Assembly: GCF_030864355.1 (NCBI RefSeq)
Contig: NC_083397.1
Location: forward strand, 2,356,001-2,420,000
Source: Cutaneotrichosporon cavernicola
Lineage: Eukaryota; Basidiomycota; Tremellomycetes; Trichosporonales; Trichosporonaceae
DNA length: 64,000 nt
Reading direction: 5' to 3'
Each line of letters begins with the position of its first letter. Position 1 is the first letter of the stretch. Shown piece by piece: positions 1-12,843 of the stretch. The notes below the pieces were generated by a model, which worked only from the letters and a program-made list of their open reading frames with translations, had not been told where the DNA came from and did no database searches. A program made the position numbers and the translations under genes.

Positions 1-3000
1 TACCTTCTTGATGGCCTTTTGGAACTGTTCCTGCCGAGGGCGGTAGTCGGAGAGGTTGAACTTCTGGATCTCCTGCACGATGTTGTAGTCCTGGGGGTGG
101 TACGTGCGGCGGTAGTACTTCCACGCGTAGTCGCGAAGGAGGCACAGAGGCGGGAAGAGGATGAGGCAAAAGTAGAAGACGGGGTCTGACGCCAGGCGCC
201 CGACAACTCCCTTGTACGCAATCGAAAAGTTGAGTAGTGGAGCGATGAAGGCGTAGAGCGGCAGAGCGATCATCGTGAAGATGAACGAGCCGGGGATCGC
301 CGCGACCGTGTACTTTGTCCAGACGCTGGTGTCAGCTTACGGGATGCGTTCCAAGAAGCAGACATACTCGGAGATAAGTGCCGCCTTGCCGAGGACAGTG
401 AGGAGGACGACCATGTACAGCGTCGTTCCCCACACCCAAAGGCCAGAGCCCTTGCCGTCGGACGCGATGAGGTCGCCCGTGAACGCGAGGCACGTGAACG
501 TGAACAACAGGACACTGTGATACAGTGCGTTGCCGACCCACTCGAAGAACTTGACGGGCGTGAAGAACGCGTTACGCTGCCCCAGATGGTAGAGCTGGGG
601 GTACCGGTCGAGCATACGCGCGCTGACGAACTGGTCAAAGATACCAATGACGAGGGGCGGCAGGATGGTGAAGATGACGTTGTAGAATGACATCGACCAG
701 CCCTCGAACGAGATCTGACCCGAGAAGTCGTTAAACCACGAGTACTGCTGTCAGCTTGTAGATCTGTGAACCAGCTCACCCAGAAGAGACACAGCGCAAA
801 GGTAATGTTCTTGTAGAACGAGTAGAGGATGAGCTTCGATAGGCGCTGGTAGCTCCATGAGCCGTGGACAAGAAGAAGCTTGCGGAGGAAGCGGAACTGG
901 GAGATAGCGACGTCGGCCGAGCGCGCGGCCTGGAGGCCCTCGACGCCTGAGATGCCGACACCAATGTGCGCGGCCTGGATCATGCTGACATCGTTGGCGC
1001 CGTCCCCGATCGCGAGCAGCGGCGCAGTCGTTGACTTCTTGACCAGCTTGACGACGAGTGCCTTCTGCAGCGGCGAAACACGGCAACAGATGACCGCCTT
1101 GCACATGACCGCCAGCTCGAGGAGAACGTCAGAGCACTCCTTCTCGAGCGCGAACGTCAGACTCTTGCCGTCGATGATAAGAGCTAGCTCCTCAACGTCG
1201 CCGCCACCCATGCGCTGGTTCTTGATGGCGAATAGGCGTTTGTTGAGGAGGTCAACCGTCTCAGCTTGTGTCTCCGTGTTGATAATGACCAGGTTCATTG
1301 ATTCGGAGATCAAGCGGCACGAGAGGCCGATGTTGATCGCTGTCTCCTGCCGATCGCCAGTGAGGATCCAGATCTTGATACCTGCCTGCTGCAGAGTATG
1401 GATCGTGTCCGGCACACCGTCCTGCAGACGGTCCTCAATCGCTGTCGCGCCGAGGAGCACGAGGTTTTGCTCGATGATCTCGGCGACGTTGTCGAGGGCC
1501 TCGGCACGGCCCTGCATCTGCGCGGCGGCGTTGTCGTAGAGTCGCGCCCACTCGTTGTACTCGGCATCCGGAACGTCCCGGTAAGCCAAGCACAGCGTGC
1601 GCAGACCCTCCGTGGCGTAGTCCTCGAGGTGGACAAGTGTCGCCTCTGAGAACTCCTGGTTGGCACCCAGCCGCTCGAAGATGACAGTGTCGGCACCCTT
1701 GCAGAACAGGCGGATCTTGCCATCGGGACATCTCACGACCGTGGACATGCGCTTACGCGACGAGTTGAACTCGCAGACGTTCAGAATCTCATATTCCTCG
1801 TCCTGGCCGTTGACGTCGATGAACACCGACTTCGGCTTGCGGGTGTGGAACCGGTATCCGAGAATCTCTGCCCCCTGGACAAGAGCCGCTTCGTCCGGGC
1901 TTGACGCTTGGTACACCATCTTGCCGTCCTTGATCTCGGGGATGACAGTGTGGCACACTGCCAAGAGGTTGAGGAACTGGCGAATGACGGCGCCCTCCTG
2001 GGTGTTTTCTTCGGAGCGTTGACGGAGGACCTCGAAAGTTTTTTGTCCCTGCTCGCGCTTGTTGTCTTCGACGGTCTGAGCGTAGGGGACGCCGAAGATC
2101 GAGCACTCGCGGAATTCCATCTCGTTACACGTGAGCGTACCGGTCTTGTCTGAGAAGATGTAGGATATCTGGCCGAGCTCCTCCACGAGCGAAGAGGTGC
2201 GGCACACCGCCGGCGTGTCCGTCGGGGCGTAGTACATGTCGAGGTCCGAGTTGATGAACGAAGCGTGCTGGAACTTGACGACCTCCATCGTCATGATCAA
2301 GGAAATCGGGATCAAGTTGTTGTAGAGAATGATGAACGTCAGGATGTTCTCGACAAACTGACGCGCCTTGTTGGGCATGCCCTGGCCGAGGTCGAGATAC
2401 CAGTCTTGGTCGGAGAAGAACCACATCCGGATGCAGTTACCGATCGCCGAAACTAGCGACATGAGGAGCAGGAGCGCAAATAGGTACAGGATCTGCCTGT
2501 TGACCTGCTTCTCGACGGCCGTGCGTTTGACGGGCGGCTCAGTGGCGTTGCGCATGAGCTTCGTTTGGTGTCCGGCGTTAACGACGATTCCGTACACCCA
2601 ACCAGTGTTGCGTAGTTGAGCGCCACGAAGCAGAACCTGGTTCGGTCCGACCGGAATCTTGGTAGGAGCGGCGCCTGGCTGCGCGGATGACAGATTGAAG
2701 GTGCCGTCGTACGTGTATAGAGACGAATTGGGAGCCTCCGACATCAGGTGACCACGCAGCATCGATGCAGCTTGGGGGTTGGTGAGGGTGGAAGTGGACG
2801 GATGCGCCTGCTTGATCTTGAGGTTGGTCTCGCCATCGAGATTCGCCGTCTCCACATACGCAAGTCCTTCTGGTTCGGAACTACTGATAAGGACCATGTC
2901 AGCGGGTATGAAACCGTCGCTCTCGAGACGAAGGATGTCGCCGACGCGAACGCGGCGCCATGACCGAGCCTCGAACTGGCCGTTGACGAGAACCATTGCC

Positions 3001-4013
3001 TTGCTCGAGTTTAAGGAGCGATCCTGAGCATGTCGTTTCTGTCATGTTAGCGTCTATGCAGAATCTCCAAGGGTACGAACCAGATCCTCCTTGATCTCCT
3101 TGAAGGCAGAGGCGATGAGAACCACAGCGAGAGGGACGATGGTCGTCCAGCGACCAGTCGGTGAGACGCCCGGTACTTGCTGGATGCACGCCGTGAACAG
3201 GAAGAACAAGTTTGCAGATCGCGAGAACTCGGCTGGGAGAGGTTAGTATGGATCCCCTGCTTCGTCCGCAGAACTCACAGAACAGGAATTTTGGCAGGAA
3301 TGTCAACGGACCATACTTGCCAGTCGAGACCGAGTTGCTTTCGTAGCCCTTGACGCGGTTGCCCTCTGGATCGTTCAACATGACTTCTCGTGGTATGCCA
3401 TCGAACTTGTTCTTGCGTCTGAGAAGCTTGTCGACACCAAAACTCCAATCGATCTCGCCCAAGTAGTCGTCCTTGAACCGTTGCCACCGGCCACGCCGTT
3501 TCCGAACGGCATATGGGCCATCTGTTGGCGCTGAGAAGGTGTAGGCGGCGGCCGCCTCATCGTCAGCGAACGGGTCCTCGTTCGTGGTGCCCAGGAAGTC
3601 CTTCTTTCCGCCCGAGAACCCGCCGTACCCAGCCGGGGTTGCGCCCTGATGCGCGAACGGCTGGTCGACGTCGAACAGCGACTGACCAGCGGTATGCGTT
3701 GACGTGCTGGCGATGGGCTGCATGTATCCCGACGTCTGCGCATGCGCCGGGAGCCCAAAGTCATCGTCACTGGTGTCAGCTCTGGATGTGGACACACTCG
3801 CTCGTCGAAGAATGGATCCATTGCGTAGCCACTCTTGCCGTCATCGCGGGACGTGCCCGAAGCGTTCTGACCGGCTCCAGAGTGGCCTCGATTCGAGGAG
3901 CCACCGAGCAGGTCGGGAACATTGTCGTCGTCGAAGGGATCACTTGCTAGTGGGTTGGCCGCCTTTTGAGGTTGCGGCGCCAGAATGTCGTCAAACGGGT
4001 TGTTGCCCGACAT
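1..4013 (-). CDS. DRS2: P4-type ATPase, Drs2-type phospholipid flippase (3' end outside window)
   Basis: This protein flips aminophospholipids from the lumenal to the cytosolic leaflet of late-Golgi and endosomal membranes, normally with a Cdc50-family partner. The start codon is at 4011-4013 and opens an acidic, disordered N-terminal tail. Visible motifs in order are the P4 actuator motif NLDGETNLK (near 2840), the membrane motif PISL (near 2310) that replaces the usual PEGL, the phosphorylation site SDKTGTLT (near 2140), KGADTVIF in the nucleotide domain (near 1690) and GDGANDVSMIQ (near 990), followed by C-terminal membrane segments. At least five introns can be placed: near 3770-3797, 3240-3280, 3025-3080, 745-770 and 335-380. 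The last two restore conserved sequence (LFWYSWFND and ISDVWTKYTVAAIPGSFIF). The C-terminal tail is missing because the window ends. The Drs2 subclass rather than Dnf is chosen from the sequence around the phosphorylation site. The equivalent Cryptococcus gene is called APT1. The gene is divergent from TOP2. Confidence 0.95.
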
Positions 4014-4790
4014 TGTGGATCGGAGGAGTTGGAGCCCTCAAGGGGCAATTGGGTGCAGGTCGCCGAATGCAGGTCGTTGCGCCAGACGTTAGAGTAAAGT
4101 AGAAGTGGGGAGGGGATCCACGTCCAGTTGTCGTGGATGGGAGGGGGCGATGTGGGAGGATAAGACGAGTGCGAGTCCAAGAATGACCGATGATGTACAA
4201 CCAACAAGGTGAACGCTGTGCACTTGCCCTATCTTGGCCGCACACGCAGTCCAAAAGACGTTGGCCTCATTCATTCCACTTCGTTTCCGCCCTCTAATTG
4301 CCAGCTACTTCAGTCGCCACGGTGGAGGGGGGGTTGGTAGCTCATTATCACACGTGAAAACAACGCGTGAAATCGAATGACACGTAATGTTTTGTTTGTT
4401 TTGACCCCGCCGCATTCTGTGCGGAGGGGCGGAGGGGCGAGCGTGACTTTGGAATCAACAACACACGGCGTAGCGCACACGCCAGGCCTACCCTACCCAT
4501 TACATCCCCCTTACAGTCTTCTCCCTTTCTACCTGGCCCTGGTACGACAACAACAAGTTCTCGCCCAACATCTTGATTCTGTCAAGTGAATGTTGACATC
4601 TTCATTCACTAGACGATTAATCCCTTCCTCGTCTAGATTATTCTCATCCCTCACACTCTCTTTCCCTATCACTCTTTTACAACAGCACAGACCATCTCCT
4701 CATCACTCGGCCCGCTTTGCCCATCCCCATCCCCTTCTCCACCTCCACTCTTGTCCACCGTCATCACCACATAACAGGCGGTGGTACACA
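4014..4790. promoter_or_regulatory. Shared upstream region between the flippase and TOP2 genes
   Basis: This 777-bp stretch separates two divergent start codons and must hold both promoters. It contains pyrimidine-rich tracts close to the TOP2 start (4490-4780). No convincing additional gene is present. Short open frames here are not supported by composition or homology. Confidence 0.6.
4351..4368. promoter_or_regulatory. CACGTG and ACGCGT palindromes upstream of TOP2
   Basis: A CACGTG E-box-like palindrome (4351-4356) is followed six bases later by ACGCGT (4363-4368), the MCB core bound by Mbp1-type cell-cycle factors in fungi. Topoisomerase II is a plausible cell-cycle target, so the position about 425 bp before its start codon is suggestive. 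Function is inference from motif match only. Confidence 0.3.
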
Positions 4791-7700
4791 ATGTCGGATT
4801 CAGAGGTCTCCGACTTCCGCTATGACGACAGCGACTCGGACGCTTTCGTCGATCCAGTAAAGCCAACAAAAAAGGCCCCAGTAAAGAAGGCAGCTCCCAA
4901 GCTAGCTGCCAAGGTGAGTCGTCCCTGGGCCATTCATCAGCTCGCACCAGCCAGAGGAAGGTCTGACATGAGCAGCCTGCGGCAAAAAAGGCAACCGCAA
5001 AGAAGCCGCTGGCCACCAAGCGCAACCTGCCAAACGAGTCCATATCCGAAGATGACTTTAGCATGGACGACACCCCAGCCAAGCCCAGGGCCGCCGTCGA
5101 GGATGACGAGGACGACGTTCAGCCAAAAGGGCCAGCCAAGTCTGCCAGTGAGATGTACCAGAAGGTATGCAAGCACGGCGTTGCGGGTTATTGACGCCCT
5201 CTAGCTCTCGCAACTGGAGCACGTCCTGAAGCGTCCCGACACGTATATCGGCTCGGTCGAGCCCATCAGCCAGGACATGTGGGTCGTCGACCCCGAGACA
5301 AAGCAGATGGTCAACCGGTGAGTAACGGGCAACACCTTCCCCACATTGGGCTCATGCGTTTCAGCTCCATTACCTACGTACCCGGATTCTTCAAGATCTT
5401 TGATGAGATTCTTGTCAACGCTGCGGACAACAAGATCAACGACCCATCAATGGACTCAATCAAGGTCGAGATCAACCGCGAGAAGAACCAGATCTCCGTG
5501 TGGAACAACGGCAAGGGTATCCCGGTTGAGATGCACTCCAAGGAGAAGATGATGATTCCCGAGCTTATCTTTGGCAACCTGTGAGTTATCTTCAAACTTG
5601 GGCGACTGACACTCGTAGCCTCACTTCCAGCAACTACGACGATGACCAGAAGAAGCTCACTGGTGGTCGTAACGGTTATGGTGCCAAGCTCGCCAACATC
5701 TACTCCACCGAGTTCATTGTCGAGACGGCCGATAAGATCAACGCCAAGAAGTACAAGCAGGTCTTCTCCAAGAACATGACCAGCAAGTCAACACCGAAGG
5801 TGAGCACGCCCACATGCATAGAGCTGATCTTGATAGATCACCGAGAACAAGAAGGGCGAGGAGTACACCAAGATCACATTCACTCCTGAGCTCACGCGAT
5901 TCCACATGTCAGAGATTGATGACGACACCAACGCCCTCCTCATGAAGCGCGTTTACGATGTGGCTGGCACGGTAAAGGACCTCAAAGTCTTCCTCAACGG
6001 GGAACGTCTCACCAAGATCAAGGGCTTCAAGCAGGTGATTGTTCTTGCAGTGAGTATTAGCTGACCGGTGCAGTATGTCGAAATGTACGTGCAATCCAAT
6101 CAGTCGGCCAACGGTGCGGATGGTGTGGCTCAGCCGAAGCCGACTGTCGTCTACGAAGCTGCAGGAAAGCGATGGGAGGTGGCATTCGCTGTCTCCGACG
6201 GCGAGTTTAAGCAGGTTTCTTTCTGCAACGCCATCTCGACTATCAAGGGAGGAACCCACGTCGACATGATTGCAACGCAGCTTGCCAACAAACTGTGAGC
6301 ATTCCAGTGGGCTGTCTCCTGACTTGCAGCCTCGCGGTGATCAAGAAGAAGAGCAAGAACACCGCGATCAAGCCATTCCAGATTAAGAGCCACATGTGGA
6401 TCTTCGTAAACGCCCTGATCGAGAACCCAGCTTTCGACTCGCAGACAAAGGAGACTCTCACTCTTAAGAGCTCCGCCTTCGGCAGCAAGTGCGAACTTTC
6501 TGAGGACTTTGTGAAGAAAGGTCAGTTGAACGAACAATCTGGATTCTGATCCCGCAGTCGCCAAGACTGGCATCATCGACAATGTCCTCAGCTACGCACG
6601 TTTCAAGCAGGACCAGCAGCTGAAAAAGACAGACGGCGTGAAGCGTTCTCGGTGAGTCTTGTAGATTGTGGTAGATGTTGACAGCAGCGTCGGTGGCATC
6701 GCCAAGCTCGAAGATGCCAACTGGGCCGGAGGTCGCAACGCCAAGCAGTGCACTCTCATTCTCACTGAAGGTGACTCCGCCAAGGCCCTTGCAGTGTCCG
6801 GTCTCGGTGCTATTGGAGGACGTGACAACTTCGGTGTTTTTCCTCTGCGCGGCAAGCTACTTAACGTTCGTGAGGCCAGCCATGACCAGATCATGAAGAA
6901 TGTCGAGATCCAGAACATCAAGCAGATTCTGGGATTGAAGCACAACCACAACTACACTTCGGTCGATAGCCTTCGTTACGGCCAGCTCATGATCATGACT
7001 GACCAAGACCACGACGGTTCGCACATCAAGGGCCTCATCATCAATTTCCTTGACTACTTCTATCCGTCACTCCTCAAAATCCCTGACTTCCTCGTCGAGT
7101 TCATCACACCTATCGTCAAGGTCTGGAAGGGCAAGCAGGAGCACACGTTCTACACCATGCCCCAGTACGAGGAATGGAAGGCGGCCAACAACGACGGACG
7201 CGGGTGGGAGTCCAAATATTACAAGGGTTTGGGTACCAGCAAGGCCCAGGACGCTGTCAAGTACTTTAGTGACCTCGGGAGGCATCGTCTGGCTTTCAAT
7301 GCCATGGAAATCGACGACAAGGCCCTTATCGACATGGCGTTTAACAAAAAGAAGGCCGACGATCGTAAGGAGTGGCTGCGTCAGTTCAAGGTGAGCTTGC
7401 GGTCGCGGTGTCTTCAGCTAACATCAGCCAGGCACTTTCCTTGACCACGACATCAAGCAGATCCCCATCTCAGACTTTGTCAACAAGGAGCTCATCCTAT
7501 TCTCGATGGCCGATAACGTACGTTCGATTCCATCGGTTGCGGACGGCCTCAAGCCTGGACAACGCAAGGTCATGTTTGGCTGCTTTAAGCGCAACCTGAA
7601 GAAGGAGATCAAGGTTGCCCAGCTCGGTGGTTACATCGGCGAGAACTCTGCGTACCACCACGGCGAACAGAGTCTAACTGCTACCATTGTCGGCCTCGCG

Positions 7701-9834
7701 CAGAACTTTGTCGGTAGCAACAACATCAACCTCCTCGAGCCCAACGGTCAATTTGGTACCCGCATGCAGGGTGGAAAGGATGCGGCGAGCGCTCGTTACA
7801 TCTTCACCAACACCTCTGCCATGACACGAGCGGTGTTCCACCCCGCCGACGACCCGCTGCTCAACTACCTAGTGGAGGACGGCCAGCGCATCGAGCCTGA
7901 GTATTATCTGCCAACCGTTCCTCTGATCCTCATCAACGGTGCGGACGGTATTGGTACAGGCTGGAGCACCCAGATCCCCAACTTCAACCCTGTGGACGTC
8001 GTCGACAACCTTCGCCGCCTGATGCGGGGAGAGGAGCTCGTGCCGATGACGCCTTGGTTCCGTGGCTTCAAGGGCACCATTGAGCGTGTCGACAACGACC
8101 GCTACAAGGTCAGCGGTATTGCAGAGAAGATCGATGATACAACAATCGAGATCACCGAGTTGCCCGTGCGGAAGTGGACGCAGGACTTCAAGGAGATGGT
8201 CGAGGCGATGACGAGCGGTTCCGACAAAATCCCGTCCACCATCAAGGATTACGAGGAGCACCACACGGACACCACCGTGCACTTTAAGCTTCACATGAAG
8301 CCGGAGGGTATGAAGGCTGCCGAGGCCGAGGGCTTCGACAACCGTTTCAAGCTCACAACCGCCCTGGCCACCAGCAACATGGTCTGCTTCGACCTCAACG
8401 GCAAGATCAAGAAGTACACGTCACCCGAGGAGATTCTCCAGGACTTCTACCCCAAGCGCCTTGAGTACTATGGGTTACGCAAACAGTATCTCGCGGACGA
8501 GCTCAACAAGCAGTTCGAGCGTCTGTCCAACCAGGCCCGCTTTGTCACGATGATCATCAAGAAGGAGATCGTTGTGTCGAACAAGAAGAAGTCGATCATC
8601 GTCCAAGAGCTGCGCGACCTCAAGTTCCGACCCTTCCCCAAGAACGGTACCAAGCCCTTAGATGCTGGCGAGAAGGAGGATGTGCTCGAGGAGGAGGAAG
8701 ACCAGGGTAAAGACAACGACTACGACTATCTGCTCGGCATGGCCATCTGGAGCCTTACCCAGGAGAAGGTCAAGAAGCTCCTGGCTGAGCGCGACGGAAA
8801 GGAGCAGGAACTCATCGACCTCCTCAAGCTCTCTCCTCAGGACATCTGGAACCATGACCTGGACGCGTTCATCCAGGAGTGGGAGAACTCTCTCTCTGCG
8901 GACCTGGCGCTTGCACAGAAGACCAAGCCCAAGACCAAGGCGCAGGCCAAGAAGGCCGCCACGGCTCGCAAGCGCGCCAAGGGTGAGGAGACAGACGACT
9001 CCGAGGACGACTTCAAGCCGATCAAGGCAGCTCCCAAGCCTCGTGCGCCCGCGAAGCCACGGGCTCCCAAGGGTACGGCCTCGTTCTCGACCTCTGCTGC
9101 GGCTTCGGCGTCGGCGTCGGCCACAGTGTCCAGAACGGCATCACCCTTAAAGCGAGGCAGCGCTGTCCTCTCGGGCAGCGAGGAGGATATCAAACCGGTT
9201 ACGAAGAAGGCAGCGTTGCCCCGAGCTCGCTCCAAACCTGTCATCGTGGATATTGGGGATTCGGACATTGAGAGTGAGTCTCACGGCCTGAGCGTGACTG
9301 ACATGTAGTGGACTCGGCGCCAACGTCGAAGTCGGTGTCTAGGGCGTCATCCCGTGCTTCTACCGCCAAGCTGGCCTCCTCAAGCAAAGCGACGACCGTC
9401 CTGGAGGACTCTGACGACGAGGTGCTTGTGAAGCCGAAGCCCAGAGCCAAGGCCGCGGCCAATGGGAAGGTTGCAGCCAAGAAGCCCATCACCGTGGACT
9501 CGGACAGTGACGCCGTTATGGAGCCTGCTCCCAAACCGGCTCCCAAGGCCGCTCCAAAGAAGAAGGCGTCCAAGGTGGAGGACTCGGACAGCGAAGTCGA
9601 GGTCAAGCCGAAGATCAAACCCGCACCTAAGAAGACGCCGGCCAAGGGCAAGCCCAAGAAGAACGGCTCGGACTTTGAGGAGGATTCGTGAGTGCATCTG
9701 TGGTGTGCAGGCACTAATCCGGCAGTGATGACTATACCCCTCCAGTCCGGACCACGACTGCTCGCGCTGGGAGAGCAGCGACGAAGAAGAAGCCGACTTA
9801 TGTCGACTTATCCGACCTGGACAGTGACGACTAG
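4791..9834 (+). CDS. TOP2: DNA topoisomerase II
   Basis: Type IIA topoisomerase that passes one DNA duplex through a transient double-strand break, using ATP, to decatenate and relax chromosomes in the nucleus. The start at 4791 opens an acidic, lysine-rich tail. The GHKL ATPase follows (EILVNAADNK, then GGRNGYGAKLANIYS near 5670). The TOPRIM domain has EGDSAKALAVSG (near 6770), PLRGKLLNVREAS and the metal site TDQDHDGSHIKG (near 7000). The cleavage domain contains the catalytic tyrosine in KDAASARYIFT (near 7800). The C-terminal tail is long, charged and rich in Lys/Ala/Pro and acidic Ser-Asp motifs, ending LSDLDSDD. About twelve introns of roughly 36-62 nt interrupt the gene; the first is 4914-4975 and the last two lie near 9270-9308 and 9689-9725. 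Translated length is about 1,500 residues, normal for a fungal enzyme. No key residue is missing. Confidence 0.97.
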
Positions 9835-10102
9835 AATCACATGTAGAGCGGTTCACCTGTTTCCATATACCCAGCTGTACGCGTTATGTATGCTGTAACG
9901 AGCACTTGGATTCGAGGAGCGAGTGTGCATGGTCATGAAGGTGGATTGGGTGCACCGCGGCCCGAGGCCGATGGATGCATGAGCGATGCGAAGTCATCAG
10001 TTCTCGGCAACACGCCACCCAACTCCAAACAGACCCTTTCCTTGTTGCTCTACCCACGAATTCATTCATGGCCACCATCACACCTCTCTCCCTCCTCACG
10101 CC

Positions 10103-12685
10103 ATGAGGACCCTTGTGCCCCTCTATCTCATCCACTCGATCCTCGCCTTTGCAGCCGCGCATTCCCAAGAGCTCGAAGCCCACGAGGTATACGCAGAGGC
10201 GCTCTCCCGCGTCGCAGCGGTGACAGCGGCGGCGTCGTCATTTGGCCCCACCTCGTATTTCCCGGAACTCGAGCTCCGAGATGACGTCTGCTACGACGAC
10301 CCGTGGCGGCGCCTGAGCGCGTCGTGGGTCTGCGCGCTGGACGAGGTGCCGATGGAGCCAGAGCCAGTTGCGGAGCCAACAGAACATACCACAGGGCAAG
10401 TTGGGCCGAGCAACATCACAGACGCCCTACTGGAAGGTGTTAACGCATCGGACGCTTTCAACACCGCATCCGCCAATGCATCGGACGCTGTCAACGGCTC
10501 AGACGTCCCGTTTGAGTCCTTCGAGGACTGGAAGCGGCGCGAGGCAACTCCACCATTGCCGTTAGATAACGCGTCCGACTCCGCTACACTTCCTTCGAAC
10601 CAAAACATCAGCGAGAACACCACTTCCCTAGCTCCTCCTCCGCCGAGCTCTGCTCCTCGCCCGAAGGGACATCGGTACAACTACGCGTCCCCGGACTGTT
10701 CGGCGCGAGTCATCGCCTCATCCCCATTGACCCAACACGCCAGCAGTTTGTTGCACAAGAGTCGGGACCGGTACATGCTCACACCGTGCCGGGCGGACGA
10801 GCACTGGGCCGTCGTGGAGCTGTGCGACGAGATCCGTGTCGAGGCGGTCGAGTTGGCCGTGTGGGAGTTCTTCTCTGGCATTGTGCGCAGCGTTCGCGTA
10901 AGCGTGGCGGACGACGCAGAGGGGGAATGGGAGAGAGTAGCCGAGTTTGTGGGCAAGAACGTGCGGGGCGCCCAGGTGAGTTCTTCAGATCATGGTATGA
11001 CCAGGCTGACGCCAGACATTTACGCTACCCGAGCCGACGTCGTTCCACCGCTTCCTCCGCCTCGACTTCCCCTCCTTCTACGGGAGCGAGTACTACTGTC
11101 CCGTCAGCCAGCTCAAGGTGTACGGCATGAACCAGATGGAGGCGTTCAAGATGGAGCAACGACGGGCGGCCGAGGCAAGCGGTGCTGCGGAGATGAAGGC
11201 GCGAGAGAGCGAGCGCGAGGCGGAACGCGCCGCCGAGGCGGCGCGGACGTCTGAGCGCGAGGCCAAGGAGCGGGAGGACGACGAGCGGCGGCGGCGCGAG
11301 CTGTGCGAGCTCGAGCGCCTGGTGCAAGAGCAGGCGCGAAGAGTGAGCGGAATTGAGAACGTGTTTGAGCCGCTCATCGAGTGTGCGCCGAGCCCGAGCT
11401 CGAGTGCAAGCTCGACCTCTACATCCCCGCCCGCCTCCTCTGGAGGAGGGGTAGAACCTGCCAACTCGTCGGACACAACCAGTTCGGCGCAGGATCCAAC
11501 TCCGCTCGTCGCTACCACGCCGCCCAGCACGCAGGAGCCCGGCACGACGGCGTATAGAGGGCGCACTGACACGTCAGAATCGATCTATGCGTTCATCACT
11601 CGTCGCCTTAACGCCCTGGAGGGTAACACGACGTTGGTAGCCCGATACATCGACGAGCAGGCCAAGGCGCTGCGCGCTGCGCTGGAACGAGCCGAGCAAC
11701 GCTGGGCGGACGAGCGTGGGCGCGATGCGGCCAGGTACGATGTCGATGTAAGTGGCCTCATCGTAGATGGTCTGCACCTTCTCATTGAGCTCTTGTCTGG
11801 AGCTGACGCCAGCGCATGCGCCAGGAGGACCGTCTTGGCCGGCTCCTCGGCCAGCTCGAGAATATGCGCGCGGCTTTCGACGCAGAGCGGCGCACCACCG
11901 AGACGCAGTTGCAGCTCCTCGCTGACGAACTTGGGTTCGAGCGGAGGCGCTCGCTCGCGCAGCTCGTTGTGCTCGTGTCGATTATCGTCCTCGGCGCTCT
12001 GAGCCGCGGGGAAGCGATCGACGCCCTCCTCCGCCCACTGAGCAGCGAGGCGGTTCGCCGCAAACGGGCCGAGGTGAAAGACGAGCAGGACGGAAGAGGA
12101 AAGCGGCTTTCTACGGGTCCACTGGCCGGTTTACTCATCGATGTAGTCCCCGCACCGCCATCGGACGGGCTGGCGAGTCCGTCAACGCCACGCAGCAAGC
12201 GCAGATCTGTGGGCCCGGTTGGCAGCGCACGTCGCCGCACGCCAGGGACTCGCTCCATCTCGGCGGCCGAACCGAGTGCACTCTTCGACGGCAACGGAGA
12301 TTCCCCACGGCCACTACATCACTCGCACCGCGGGCGCATATCTGCGCTCACGCCCCGACCCAGGCGGCTGGCCAGAAGTTCCCACCTCCACGCAATGCGG
12401 CGGCGTGACGGGAGTGCGAGTGAGGCCGATCCGGGCCCTGAGGAGCGGGGCACACCGACACCGCGCTCCCGTGTCGTTGGACGCCAGAGACATGGCGAGA
12501 CGGAAGAGGACGATGGGAGTACGAGCGAGGTAGCGGAGGTGCTGAGCGGCGAGGATGGCGACGAGGAGGGACTTGAGCCACCGAGGAGCATGCGTGTTCG
12601 CATTGGAGGCAACGGTGAACCAGGGGGGCGTAATCTGAGCCAGTATCGCGAGGTAGAAGGGGAGATGCTCGCGCGGAGTCTCTAA
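10103..12685 (+). CDS. SLP1/SUCO-type SUN-like ER membrane protein
   Basis: Three exons (10103-10975, 11016-11747, 11813-12685) join in frame to give 825 residues. The start at 10103 is preferred over an in-frame ATG at 9986 because it puts a signal peptide (MRTLVPLYLIHSILAFAAA) at the N-terminus. A linker with potential N-glycosylation sites leads to the SUN-like domain: NYASPDCSARVI, DRYMLTPC, WAVVELCDEI, then FYGSEYYCPVSQLKVYG across the first splice site. A coiled-coil region rich in Glu/Arg/Ala follows. Near the C-terminus a hydrophobic segment (LAQLVVLVSIIVLGAL) is the likely membrane anchor, followed by a Ser/Arg-rich cytosolic tail. The architecture fits yeast Slp1 and animal SUCO, which sit in the ER; yeast Slp1 with Emp65 protects soluble proteins during folding. 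Assignment to the family is firm; the exact function here is inferred. Confidence 0.88.
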
Positions 12686-12843
12686 GGTCGACGAGATCAT
12701 ACCCAGCACATTCATACCATTATGTATCCTGATTAATCTAGTAGGTGTATCGGTGTACAGTACAACTGCTGTGCAGTATTGTCTATCTGGCCTCCTCTGT
12801 GAGCTTATGAGGCCAGAAGGAGGATCGCATCGGGTACTGCCCA

